Shown here: positions 27,401 through 37,100 of the stretch, one piece after another
How the letters are laid out: each line of letters begins with the position of its first letter
Position numbering within the stretch: the first letter of the stretch is position 1
Source of the DNA: Opitutia bacterium
GTDB taxonomy: Bacteria; Verrucomicrobiota; Verrucomicrobiia; Opitutales; Opitutaceae
Direction: 5' to 3'
Assembly: GCA_016187945.1 (NCBI GenBank)
Contig: JACPIT010000008.1
Span: forward strand, 62,001 to 126,000
DNA: 64,000 nucleotides
Position numbers and translations under genes: made by a program
The notes under the pieces: generated by a model
Databases searched by the model: none
Seen by the model: only the letters and a program-made list of their open reading frames with translations
Told to the model about the DNA's origin: nothing

Positions 27401-30400
27401 ATCGGCAGGCGTGCGCAACTTCGTGGGACGATCGAGCAGGTCGAACTCCTCAGTGGTCGCGTAATAGACCGTGTGGTTGGCGAGGTAAGGATTGGACTTC
27501 GCGACCGTTCGGCTGCGGTTGTCGTAAACGGTGTTCTGGAAAACCGCGTTGCCGTCGCCGTTAACGGTCACGGAAACGAGCGCGCGACCAAACTTGTCGT
27601 AGTAGGCGCGTGCCGGCGGTGCACCGGTCGCAGTGGTCTCGACGTAGTAAGCCGGCGTCGGTGCGGTGTAGGGAGCAGTGAACGAGGCGCCAGCCGGAAG
27701 CGAAGCGGTCCAGCGCGTGACGACGTTGGTTTCGGTGGCGTCGGAACGCACCTCGCGCGTCTTGCGGCCGGCCGCGTCGTATTTCCAACGGGTTTCGAGG
27801 AGGTTGGCGCCGCGGAGTTTTTTGATGAGACCGAGCGTCTCGTCGTATTCGAGGTAATCCTCGCGGTGCCCGAGAGCATTGGTCATATAGCTCGGCAGGC
27901 GTCCGCGCGAATCGTAGTGCGTCTCACTCGCGCGGACGTCGAGTGTGCCGGCTGATGAGACCTCACCGGCACTGTTGACGGTGACTTTCAGGCCGCGAAC
28001 GGTGACCTTCTGCTTGTTGCCGTAGCTATCGTATTCGTAGCTGGTGCGGAGAGTGTCGAGGCCGTAGCCCGCGACAGAGGTGGCGCTGGAGTCCAGTTGA
28101 TCGCTCGACAGCACGGGTTCGACCGCCTCGTCGGTCAGGAGGCCGTTGTTGGCGTCGTAACGAAAAGCGGAAACGCGCGTGACATTGTCGACGTCGGGCG
28201 CTTCGGACACGACGGTGGACTTGGTGAGGCGACCGATGAACCATTTCGCGGTGTCGTCCTGATCGTAGCGGTTCGTGGTCGTCTTCTTGAAACCGCCGGT
28301 GGTCCCGACGGTCATGGACTTCACGTTGCCGTAGCTGTCCATGTCGGTGACCGAGGTCGTGCTGGCGCTCAGGAACGTGCCGTTGAGATCGTAGGAGTTC
28401 TCGATCGTTTGCGAGGCATAGGGCAGATGAATCTTGCCCGAACCGGAGGTCAGTTCCGCATACGTGACGGAAGAACTCGAAAGCGTGGTGCCGTTGTCGC
28501 GCTTCGTCGTCGATGACACTGGCATGCCGGTGAACGGAAAGGTCTGACGGAAATGTGTCTCGCTGACGACGCCTGTGCGTCCGTCGGTGACACGTTGCCA
28601 TTCAAAACCCTGCGACCCGCGCTCGCGATGCGATCTCAGCCCGCCGTAACGATAGGTGATCTCATAGATGCCACCCGCACCGTCGTCGTGCTTGACCTTC
28701 GAGACAACCGCCATGGGGGCGATGACGTTGATCGTGTCGGGATTAGGCGTGGTGGTGCCCGGTTCGTAGACTACAAACGCCCCGGTGGTCGCGTCGCGTT
28801 GAGTGAGTAGCGCATACTCGAGCGAGGCTTCCACCTGCAGGCCGTTCTTTACCTTGGTGAGTCGGTCGGTGTGGCGGGACTTGTTGAACGCTGCCCCTCG
28901 GAGGTTGGCGGACGAGGCGCTCTCCTGATAGCCCCACACTTGATCGACGACGCCGTCCGCATCGATATCCACGAAATCGGAGCCGACATTTGGCAGGCGA
29001 CCGTGCTTGAGTTGTCGAACCAGATGATAAGAAACCGTGTTCTCGTCATCTGCTTTCCATCCCTGGCCGGTGTTCGGGAAAACCTTTCGGGCTGATTCCT
29101 CGGTCGCTTGAACGAGGTCTGGTAGACCGTCGGCGGTGACATCGATAAATGCCGAGCCGCTCGGGATGTGGTCGGCGGCGAGAGCGATCGGCGGCGCGTA
29201 ACCGGCAAGCTCGCTAGGTGCAAAGATCCAGCCGTTGCCCGTGTTGAACCAAACGCCATAGTGGTTGTTGCCCGCCGTATCGTTGCGGGTGATGAGATCG
29301 ACCAAGCCGTCGCCGTTCATATCCACGATTTCCGCGCCGATGGCGGCGTTCTGGCCGTAATCCGGATCGGCCGTGTTGAGCAGGTCGGGAGGAGCAAAGC
29401 GCGCGCCGTTGTTGAAGTTAATGTTGTGGCTGGAATCGTTAGTCTGATCGCGGAAAACGATCGACCATCCCGCCCCGGTGTTCAGTGCCACGGCCTTGAT
29501 TGTGACATCGTAGCCATACCAATGTTGAACTTGGTCGACGAGTCCGTCCCCGTTAACGTCCATGAACCGCGTGCCTTGCTCAAGATTGAGCGGCGGCATC
29601 CACTGCGTAGCGATCGACCAGCCGCTGCCAGTGTTCAGCCAAGCCGTTAGTTGATGAACCACCTGAACGGGCTGGATTTCGTAAGAATCCCGATAGGTGT
29701 AGAAAGCATCGGCAATCAAGTCGACGCGACCGTCGCCGTTCAGGTCGATGAACGAGACATGCTTCAGGTTTTCCAGAGTTGCCGGCTCAAATCCATCGGC
29801 AGGCGGCGGAAGCGGCAAGTCCCACGTCTCATCGTGCGACCAAACAGAACCATTGTGCCGATAGAATTCAAACGCCCCGGCGGCGCGGCCGAAAAAGTCG
29901 GGATGTCCGTCGCCGTTCACGTCAACGAAGCGCGAACCGGTGTCGTCGACACCGTCTTGCGCGAGCGGCGCGGGAAGCTTGAAATTCGGCACACCGGCCA
30001 CGGAGCCATCCGCGGGCACCCACCCGAGGACCGGATCGTTGATCCACGCGGCAACATCGTTGGTGTTGGGACTCGCCGCCACCGGCGTCACCGTCGTGGT
30101 GGTGGACGATGATCCGCTACTGGAGCTCGCCTCGGTGTAGAGTTGCGAACTGGGAATGACCTCGCGAGTTTGTTGCGCACTTTCCCATTCCAAGCGGACG
30201 CTCGCCATGCCGACATTCTCAAAATATTCGAGTTCGATATCGTATTTTTGTCCGGCGGTAAGAGTGATTTGCCCGGTATGTTCGGTGGCGGCATGATCAA
30301 TCCACTGATCGATCACCGTCTGCCCGTTGACCTTGAGTCTGACGCCGTCGTCCGAGGTGGTAATGAACGTGTAAGACTCGGTGTAGCGCGGCTGAATCCG

Positions 30401-33400
30401 CCCATTCCATCGAACGGTAAATGTCTCGTCCGGAACTGCAGGATCGGGAGAACCGGAACTCCAGTCGAAATCGACCATGGAGTCGACGCGGGTGAGCAAC
30501 AGGGATCCGAAGCTTAGCCCCGAATAGTAGCGGCCTGTCAGTCCGGTGCCCACTCCGCCAGCGTCCGGATAGAGACACGACGTCGGTATGACTTCGCGTG
30601 ACTGCTGCGAGCTCTCCCATTCCAGTCGAGCGTTGGCGCCGCCCAAATTTTCATAGTAAAGCATCTCGATCGGGTATTTCTGTCCTGCTTCGAGATAGAT
30701 CGTGCCGGAATTGGCTGTGGCCCCGTGATCGTTCCAATCCGTGATTACGGTCTGTCCGTTCACCTTCAGGGATACACCGTCGTCCGTGGTCGTCGTGAAA
30801 GTGTAGTTTCCGGAATAGCGCGGTTTAATCATGCCGGTCCATCGCACGGAAAACTCATCCGCGTTGACGCCGGCGGCTGGAGAGGCCCCCCAACTCCAGT
30901 CAATCATTTCATCCACCCGACTCAGAATCTGGGTTTCGAAGTTCTTTCCATTGAAATAGGTGCCCGTCAGGCCCGCGCCCGGAGTATCGTCGGGCGTCAA
31001 GGTCGCTGGATACAAGCGCGCGGATGGGATGACTTCGCGCGCTTGGCTCGGGCTTTCCCATTCGAGCTTCGCCATCGCACCAGAGTCGTTCTCGAAGAAC
31101 TCCATGACGATGTCATAGCGTTGTCCCGCCACGAGCGTGATACTGCCCGAGTGAGGGGTAGGCCCATGGTTGGTCCAATCGTGCGCAAACATCTGCTGGC
31201 CATTCACCCACAAGCGCACGCCATCGTCTGTGGTGGCAGTGAAAGTGTAGGTTTCGCTATAACGGGGCTCGATCTGCCCGCTCCAGCGCACCGAAAAACT
31301 GTCCGCATCAACGCCAAGTGCCGGTGAATCGGGCCAAACCATGTTGACGGTTTCATCAGTTCGCGTGACGACAGGAGTATCGAAATTTTGACCATTGAAA
31401 TAAGCGCCGGTAAGACCAGTGCCCGTGCCCGCGGTGCTGCCACTAGCGACGAACAGTCGCGATGTCGGCACAACTTCGTGGGGCTGATACTCGAAATTCT
31501 CGGGATCAGTAGACTCGCTCTCCCACTCCAGAACGGCGACCATGCCCCCAATACCTTGGAAATACTCCATACGGAGATCATATTTCTGACCCGCGACGAG
31601 ATAGATACTGCCAGCATTGGCGGTATTCCCGTGATAGCTCCAATTGCTCGCGAGCAGTTCCCCGTTCACCCAAAGCTTCACGCCGTCGTCGGACCAAGTG
31701 GTGAAAGTATAGTTGCCGGTGTAGAGCGGTTGGATTTGGCCAGTCCAGCGCACGGCGAAATTTGTCCCGTTTACTCCGTTCACCGGAGAGTCGCTTCCCC
31801 ACATCTGTAGCGAATCAATGTTCGGATCGACGCGCGTAAGCACGGGGGCATTGGAAAACGGGTCGACCGGTGGGCTTCCGTCCGTCGGCGGAGTGAAATG
31901 ATAGTAATTGGCCGTGAGACCGTTGGCGCCCTGGTTTTCCCACGGAGGAAGTGGCGTATCGGGGCCTTGGTGTCGGTGATATTTTACGAAGTCGGGGCGA
32001 CCGTCCGCATTGAGATCGATGAAGCCGGTGCCGCGTGATGGGGCGTCCTTCTGCACGATAGGGAGCGGCGCTCCCCACTTGCTGTTGTTCGGCTGCTCCC
32101 AGCCTCCATCAACCGAATCCTCGTATTGGAAGGAAATTGGCTCGTAGGCTTCGCTGCCAACATGCTCGGTGAGTGATGTGAGCAAACTGCGTCCGGTTAT
32201 CGATCGCGTCGTGTAACCGAGTTCATAATCCCGAGCGAGCGTCGTGCCGGTGCCGATCGTGTGGAAACACTTGACGTGTTGCAGCCGCTGCGTGCGTGCG
32301 ATGCGCGAGCCAGCCGCGTATCCGTAGAATTTGTCCGCGCGGTCTTCGTAGACGAACTCGACGTAGGCATAAGGTGAAAGTCCGGCGACGTCATTTCCAG
32401 TGTAGTCGATGCGAGTCAGCCGATGTTCGCCGATCGAAGCATTCTCATCGTAGGAAAAATCCATGTAATTGCCCTTCGTGTCCGCGATGCGACGCACGGC
32501 CCACATGCTGATGGCATTGTCCGCGCGTCCAGCCGCTTCCACGACCGAATTGTCGGAGGTGCCGAACTCGATCACGAGACCCGCCTTTGTCCACACCTTG
32601 AACGAGTCGGGCCCCGGCCGAGAACTAGAGTTCGAACGATAGGAAATCACCTTCGAGATCGAATCGATCTCCGTGCGATACTCGGTGCCATCTTCGCCAT
32701 CCGCTCCGCTCACCGCAATGAGCCGCTGTCCGTCGAGGTAGTAGCGATCTGCGCTGCTAAAATCGACGCCATGCACGAAATTGTCGATCGGCAGTGTAGC
32801 CGGTCCACGCGAGATCGCTGAAGCACCGCCAAGCGACCAACCGAAGCCGAGCCATCCTGCACCGCCTTGACTCGAATAATTGAGCGACAGTTGCGGCTGC
32901 ATGCCGGCCGTCCCGGGCACAACCCAGAGCGGAACGGAGTAAGTCGCCGCGCCACTTTTGTCGACCTGGAGCGAACCGGAGGTCGTGCCGACGAGCGTGG
33001 TTGCTTCGGTCGACGACACCGAAGGCAGTCCGCCGGTGCCGGGGCTTCCATCGGCGGTGGGCGGGGCGCCGTTCAGGTTCGCAGCGGCTCCGTTGGCCCA
33101 AGCTGCGGTCGTGCTGGAAAATAGCAGCGCATCTCCTGCCGAAATCGGGTCGAGGTTGTGATCAACTTCCCAACCGTTCGTCATCCCGTCGCCATCAATA
33201 TCGAGGTCGCGATTGCCCAGCGCCGGAATGAAGCTGAACAGGCGCTTCACCTGGCCGATGTTGGCCGGATGGAAAGAAGTGTCGTCCGCCGTCGTGCTCG
33301 TCCAAGGATACGCTTGGCCGGAGGCGAGCGGCGGCCCTTTGTATCCCGCCGCCGCAAGTCGGTCGTAGAATTTTTTCGCGAGTGCTTTGAGCTGGCCGTG

Positions 33401-34171
33401 AGTGATCGCAGCATAGTCGTTCCGTGCGACTCCCGCCGGCGGTGCCTGCTGCCAGGAGGCGACCAAGGCATTCAACTCCGCTCCGGCGCCTCCGGGCAGC
33501 TTGGCATTCATCTCGAGCACGGCCTTGGCAGCGAGGTTTTTCACCTGACCGAGATTGACGGCGGCGTAATCGTTTCGCGCCACGAGGGCCGCGCTGTTCG
33601 GGAACAAAGCGGCCGCGGGAATCACCTCCGCACTCTGACTCGCGCTGCTCCAACGCAAAACCAGTGTCGCCGTTCCTGTGTTCTGGTAGTAATCGACGCG
33701 GATGTCGTAACGTTGGTTCGCCGTCAATGCGACCGCTGCGCTGCTGCGGTCCGCTTCTTCATGCGTAATCCAGTGGTCGATTACCAACACCCCGTTGATC
33801 CAGACTCGCGCGCCATCGTTCGAGGTCGTGGAAAACGTGTAGGCCTCGCTGTAGCGCGGCTGAATCTGGCCGCTCCACTGCACAGAGTAGCTGCCGGGCG
33901 AGATGCTCGGATGCGGCGCGCCAGCGCCCCAATTGAAGTTCAGCGTGGCGTCGACGCGGGTCGCCGTCGGAGTCGTGACGGTTCCCGTTCCCGGTGGGGC
34001 GGTCGGCGACGTAAAGTCGACGTTGTCGAAGTATTGCCCTGTCAGGCCAGTGCCAGCCTGCGGGGCGACGGCGCCTTGCTCCCCCCACCAAGCCGGCGCC
34101 GTCGCTTGAAGATCGAGCCGAGCGAGCAAAGCAGTCGCTATGGCCAGGAAAAGTCTGGTCGAAGTGCGCAT
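24470..34171 (-). CDS. giant exported PA14/SpvB/RHS-repeat protein
   Basis: 3233 residues. Order: signal peptide (1-25); PA14 domain (about 40-190); NDYAAVNLGQVKNLAAKAV-type repeats with a DIDGDGMTNGWEVDHNLDP calcium-binding stretch (200-345); SpvB/TcB-like block QVDKSGAATYSVPLWVVPG (about 400-480). Four more PA14 domains follow (about 745-1345), then FG-GAP-like DVNGDGHPDF and DLNGDGRVDL repeats, then YD/RHS repeats to the core boundary GRFLSADPNVDDATDAQGF and DPSG near 2870. The 363-residue tail is glycine-zipper rich and ends in an unrecognised globular part. The layout fits a surface or secreted RHS polymorphic effector, with PA14 domains for glycan binding. It lies 17 bases after the tail-fibre-like gene. 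Confidence 0.88.
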   Translation of the reverse strand: MRTSTRLFLAIATALLARLDLQATAPAWWGEQGAVAPQAGTGLTGQYFDNVDFTSPTAPPGTGTVTTPTATRVDATLNFNWGAGAPHPSISPGSYSVQWSGQIQPRYSEAYTFSTTSNDGARVWINGVLVIDHWITHEEADRSSAAVALTANQRYDIRVDYYQNTGTATLVLRWSSASQSAEVIPAAALFPNSAALVARNDYAAVNLGQVKNLAAKAVLEMNAKLPGGAGAELNALVASWQQAPPAGVARNDYAAITHGQLKALAKKFYDRLAAAGYKGPPLASGQAYPWTSTTADDTSFHPANIGQVKRLFSFIPALGNRDLDIDGDGMTNGWEVDHNLDPISAGDALLFSSTTAAWANGAAANLNGAPPTADGSPGTGGLPSVSSTEATTLVGTTSGSLQVDKSGAATYSVPLWVVPGTAGMQPQLSLNYSSQGGAGWLGFGWSLGGASAISRGPATLPIDNFVHGVDFSSADRYYLDGQRLIAVSGADGEDGTEYRTEIDSISKVISYRSNSSSRPGPDSFKVWTKAGLVIEFGTSDNSVVEAAGRADNAISMWAVRRIADTKGNYMDFSYDENASIGEHRLTRIDYTGNDVAGLSPYAYVEFVYEDRADKFYGYAAGSRIARTQRLQHVKCFHTIGTGTTLARDYELGYTTRSITGRSLLTSLTEHVGSEAYEPISFQYEDSVDGGWEQPNNSKWGAPLPIVQKDAPSRGTGFIDLNADGRPDFVKYHRHQGPDTPLPPWENQGANGLTANYYHFTPPTDGSPPVDPFSNAPVLTRVDPNIDSLQMWGSDSPVNGVNGTNFAVRWTGQIQPLYTGNYTFTTWSDDGVKLWVNGELLASNWSYHGNTANAGSIYLVAGQKYDLRMEYFQGIGGMVAVLEWESESTDPENFEYQPHEVVPTSRLFVASGSTAGTGTGLTGAYFNGQNFDTPVVTRTDETVNMVWPDSPALGVDADSFSVRWSGQIEPRYSETYTFTATTDDGVRLWVNGQQMFAHDWTNHGPTPHSGSITLVAGQRYDIVMEFFENDSGAMAKLEWESPSQAREVIPSARLYPATLTPDDTPGAGLTGTYFNGKNFETQILSRVDEMIDWSWGASPAAGVNADEFSVRWTGMIKPRYSGNYTFTTTTDDGVSLKVNGQTVITDWNDHGATANSGTIYLEAGQKYPIEMLYYENLGGANARLEWESSQQSREVIPTSCLYPDAGGVGTGLTGRYYSGLSFGSLLLTRVDSMVDFDWSSGSPDPAVPDETFTVRWNGRIQPRYTESYTFITTSDDGVRLKVNGQTVIDQWIDHAATEHTGQITLTAGQKYDIELEYFENVGMASVRLEWESAQQTREVIPSSQLYTEASSSSGSSSTTTTVTPVAASPNTNDVAAWINDPVLGWVPADGSVAGVPNFKLPAPLAQDGVDDTGSRFVDVNGDGHPDFFGRAAGAFEFYRHNGSVWSHDETWDLPLPPPADGFEPATLENLKHVSFIDLNGDGRVDLIADAFYTYRDSYEIQPVQVVHQLTAWLNTGSGWSIATQWMPPLNLEQGTRFMDVNGDGLVDQVQHWYGYDVTIKAVALNTGAGWSIVFRDQTNDSSHNINFNNGARFAPPDLLNTADPDYGQNAAIGAEIVDMNGDGLVDLITRNDTAGNNHYGVWFNTGNGWIFAPSELAGYAPPIALAADHIPSGSAFIDVTADGLPDLVQATEESARKVFPNTGQGWKADDENTVSYHLVRQLKHGRLPNVGSDFVDIDADGVVDQVWGYQESASSANLRGAAFNKSRHTDRLTKVKNGLQVEASLEYALLTQRDATTGAFVVYEPGTTTPNPDTINVIAPMAVVSKVKHDDGAGGIYEITYRYGGLRSHRERGSQGFEWQRVTDGRTGVVSETHFRQTFPFTGMPVSSTTKRDNGTTLSSSSVTYAELTSGSGKIHLPYASQTIENSYDLNGTFLSASTTSVTDMDSYGNVKSMTVGTTGGFKKTTTNRYDQDDTAKWFIGRLTKSTVVSEAPDVDNVTRVSAFRYDANNGLLTDEAVEPVLSSDQLDSSATSVAGYGLDTLRTSYEYDSYGNKQKVTVRGLKVTVNSAGEVSSAGTLDVRASETHYDSRGRLPSYMTNALGHREDYLEYDETLGLIKKLRGANLLETRWKYDAAGRKTREVRSDATETNVVTRWTASLPAGASFTAPYTAPTPAYYVETTATGAPPARAYYDKFGRALVSVTVNGDGNAVFQNTVYDNRSRTVAKSNPYLANHTVYYATTEEFDLLDRPTKLRTPADDDATARTGVDGQGHSYTETNLSYTGFTTAATDGRGHTSKTVKNTQGWTTTNTRNFDGEGDAPAATVTYKYDAVGNLRETDAAGTVTALAYDARGRKTSMTDADMGTWHYRYNVFGELIWQKDAKAQVVTLAYDALGRMTSRTEPEGTTTWTYDTAAGKGIGKLHTVSVSYTHTSGAATAESYSETYVYDEQGRLSSVSRGIVGESSPLSIGQTYDSVGRPSVTTYPTSFQVKNYYNANGYLRAVRREDTTNKEVYWLADAYDASGRVTHETYGNGLEVQHGYSEATGRLGLSRVGISTGQQVQYLQYSYDQIGNVLTRADGPTDRTESFAYDGLDRLRTHVLSGAVAASSTVTYTANGNIDTKTGVGTYAYGASAGPHAVTSITGTDALAGRSFLYDGVGNQTYRKFGTTVERAQSWTSFNQVRRIEVFNELGAATKFSEFAFGAGHERVRQLSHLGTTTCVGSLFERFRPSGPNAIVEDKHYIYAPTGRVAVYVQRSNQKHETNWFHTDGLGSITGVTNAAGVLVQRFAFDAWGKRVNASTNGVITGATSGGITRGYTDHEQLDDLGLIHMNGRVYDPVLGRFLSADPNVDDATDAQGFNRYSYVGNNPMNATDPSGYFKLKDALKIAAVIVVGVIAAMYLGPVIANGLLHAVYGAGIGVINASIAAVYSAVGAGIAGGFASGFAGSLLNGGSIGDAFKAGVIGAAIGAVSGYAGAKFVQGLPSEITENSIAYESLEGAAAGATSAALETAAYGGKFGENVIRGAAINGAARGAVESVQTLRENAAVNARGKQALARYVARHQLTADQADALAKILPAYAAANSLTPVGALIGGAIGGGVGYLIGRNSTSAAVGAFIGGAWGLYSSGLDVRLRLGTNSPDGSRFDGIVRGLTQDFSIPIQNTPAPAEWPRARVYGEASGAPTLLGIPIGRFGFSADGWATFDFASYESDFDWHYSIGKGSYDRTLPRWFFYRGGR

Positions 34172-34188
34172 GGAGGAAGCGGCTGCCG

Positions 34189-37100
34189 TTACTGATTCGG
34201 CTCGGTGGTGAACTCGCCCATTTCCAGATCACCTTGCGGCGCGATCCGAACAGGGCCCTCAAAGCGAGTAGAACCGTTCACGTGCAGCTTGGCGGTGGGT
34301 GCGGTCGTGCCTATGCCAACGTTCTGATTCGCATCGATCCTCATTGCATCAGTAAGTGCGCCGCCGTCCTTCTTAGTTGAGAAAACCAGCAGAGAACCGC
34401 GGTTATTCGCAGAACTGCCGCTCAAAAATCCGCCGATTCTCGCTACAGCAGGGAGCCCCGATGTGGTGTTTCGATCCACAAATGCAAATTGGCCTAGCTG
34501 AGCCCAATCCGCATCCAGAGTCGCGGTGCTCACAGTGACCAAACCGCCGAAACTGGTGCCGCGAACGTCCAACGTGGTAAATCCGCTCACGGTCCAAGCG
34601 GGCGCGGTTGTCCCGATACCCACGTTGCCCGAATCATCTTCCTGGATGAAGCGCCTGCCGTTCTTGCTCTGCGTCGGATCCGTTGCCGCCGAATATAGAT
34701 AGGAGTCATCTCCCATCCACATCCGCACATTGCTGATTCCCTGATTCTCCCAGAGAAGGCCAACCCGATCCTGATCCGCTCCGACAGCAAAATTGGAAAT
34801 CAAGAGACGGCCCGCGCCTCCAGAAAACTCTGCCACCGGATTCCAAGTATCTGAACCCGTTCTTAAAACAGCCAATTTTGCGGTGGGGCTCGCCGTTCCA
34901 ATGCCAAGATTGCCTCCCATAAAGTAGGAGCTTCCGTTGGCGTCCAACCGCGAGATCGTTCCGTCATCTCTCCACAATTCGAGGTATGCGTCGCCATTAT
35001 TTTTGAGTCCCAAACCGCCACGGAAATTATCGCCAGAGTTCTCTCGCAAAATAAAACCCATCCGATTGTCGACGTCGGCACGCACGGCGCCCTCCACGTG
35101 CAATTTCTCTAGTGGCGCACTCGACCCGATCCCCACATTTCCACCGTTGAGGTAGCTGCTCCCGCCCGCAGTGATCGACACTTGTGTCGTGGTGCCGCCG
35201 GCGTCGCGCAGCATGAGTTTGCCATCACCTTCGGCGTCGGTGACGATTTCGACTTTGCGTCCGCCCGCATTGGCGATGAAGAGATCCTGGCTATTCGCCG
35301 TCGGTGCGCTGACTAAGATACTGCCTCCGGTCACGTCGAGCTTGGCCGCGGGCGCGCTCGTGCCGATGCCCACCTTGCCGTTGAGAACGGTGCTGCCCGT
35401 GCCGCTCGGCGTGACAGTGACATTCTGATTCGAACCGCCGGCAGCGAGGGTCAGGCCGGCTGACGTGCTGCCGGTAATCGTGCCGCCACTTGCTGTGTAG
35501 TTCGTAGCAGCAAACGTCCCACCGACGTTCAGGTTGCCTTCAATGCCGACGCCGCCTTCGACGACCAAGGCTCCCGTATCCTTATCCGTGGATACGGTGG
35601 TGTCGGCGATTGAGGTCTGGCCCGCTAGAAGATTCGCAGCGGTGCCATCGAGGTAGAGATTGTATTTGCCGGTGGCGGCACTCACCTGACCGCGGAAACC
35701 GGCGGCGACTCCGGAGCCTTTCACGAGATCCTGCGCTTGAAACACGGTAACCGTGGTCGCACTCGCGCGCCCGAACGTGCCGTTTTGAAACGCGGTCATG
35801 GCACCGGTCACATCACCTGTCGAGGTGAAGCCGCCGTTGTCCGCTTGGTAGCCCACCCATGCGGTCATGTTACCGGTGCCTATAATGTAAGGCGACGCGG
35901 AGTAAGCGGTAGCGCTGCCCGTGCCGGTGCTGGACAAATACGTCAGCATGCGAACACCGAGCATCGAAACGTTGCCCGCGGTATTTTGAGCGGTCGTAGC
36001 GAGGTCGAGAGTCCGAATCGACATGCTGTTCGCGCCCAGCGCGGCTACTTGAATGGAATTGGGACGCAAATCCGAGGTGCCCGAGGCATCCGCAGAGCCG
36101 GAAACGTAGATTGTATTCTGTCCGTTGGTTAGCCCTGCAGGCAGCATGCCCAAGCTATAAGACGTGTTCAGGTTGCGCGCATACATGGCGCCGGCAATAC
36201 CAGCACCGCCAGCGACTTTCAGAGCACCAGTCGTGGTCGACGTGGAAGAGGTTGTAGCACCCAACGTCAAAGCGCCATCTGTGTTGGCAAACGCCGCCAT
36301 AGTAACTCCGCGTGTGTAATCATGAAATCCGAATGAATTACCTCCTCCCCCTACACCGGGCCCGAACGCTACGATTCGCGAATTTGTGGCGTTAGTATTC
36401 TGCATCACGATCGGATTGTTCGGTGCAAAATCGCCTTTGATTGTCAGCAGCCCACTGTTAACCGGAGAAGTGCCCCCGATGGTCGCGGTGCCGAGTTGCG
36501 AGGTAGACCCGCCGACGTTCAAGTTGCCCGACACTCCGGCGCCCCCGACTACGACGAGCGCGCCATTACCAGACGACGTGCTAGCGGTCGAAGGCAGCAC
36601 GGTAATTCCTGTCGATGCGATATCGACCCACGACTGATCGTAATTCACGCCCAGCCACAATTTGTTTAGCGTATGGTTGGTGCCCTGGCCGCCAAACCCG
36701 CCAAGGTAAGCGCCCGTGTCCCCGCGGATAAACCGATAGCCGCGGGACCAACCGCTCGCCGAGGGTGTTGTATAGGCGACGCCGTAGGCTGGAGCGCCGG
36801 CAGAAATCACCATCACCGACTCGCCGGTCTCGGAACCACCCACGCTCAAGAGGTCATCGATTCTCGCCTTTCCGGCCACATGCACTTTAGCCGAAGGGGT
36901 CGTGGTTCCCACACCCAGATTGCCATTAATGATCACATTCCCGCTTCCGCTCGGTGTCAGTGTGACATTTTGGTTCGTGCCGCCGGCGTTCAGGGTCAAC
37001 CCATTGCTGGAGCCGCCCGTGATCGTGCCACTACTCGCCGTGTAGTTCGGCGCGGTGAACGCGCCCCCGACTGTAAGCGCGCCGTTGGTCGTGAGGCCCG

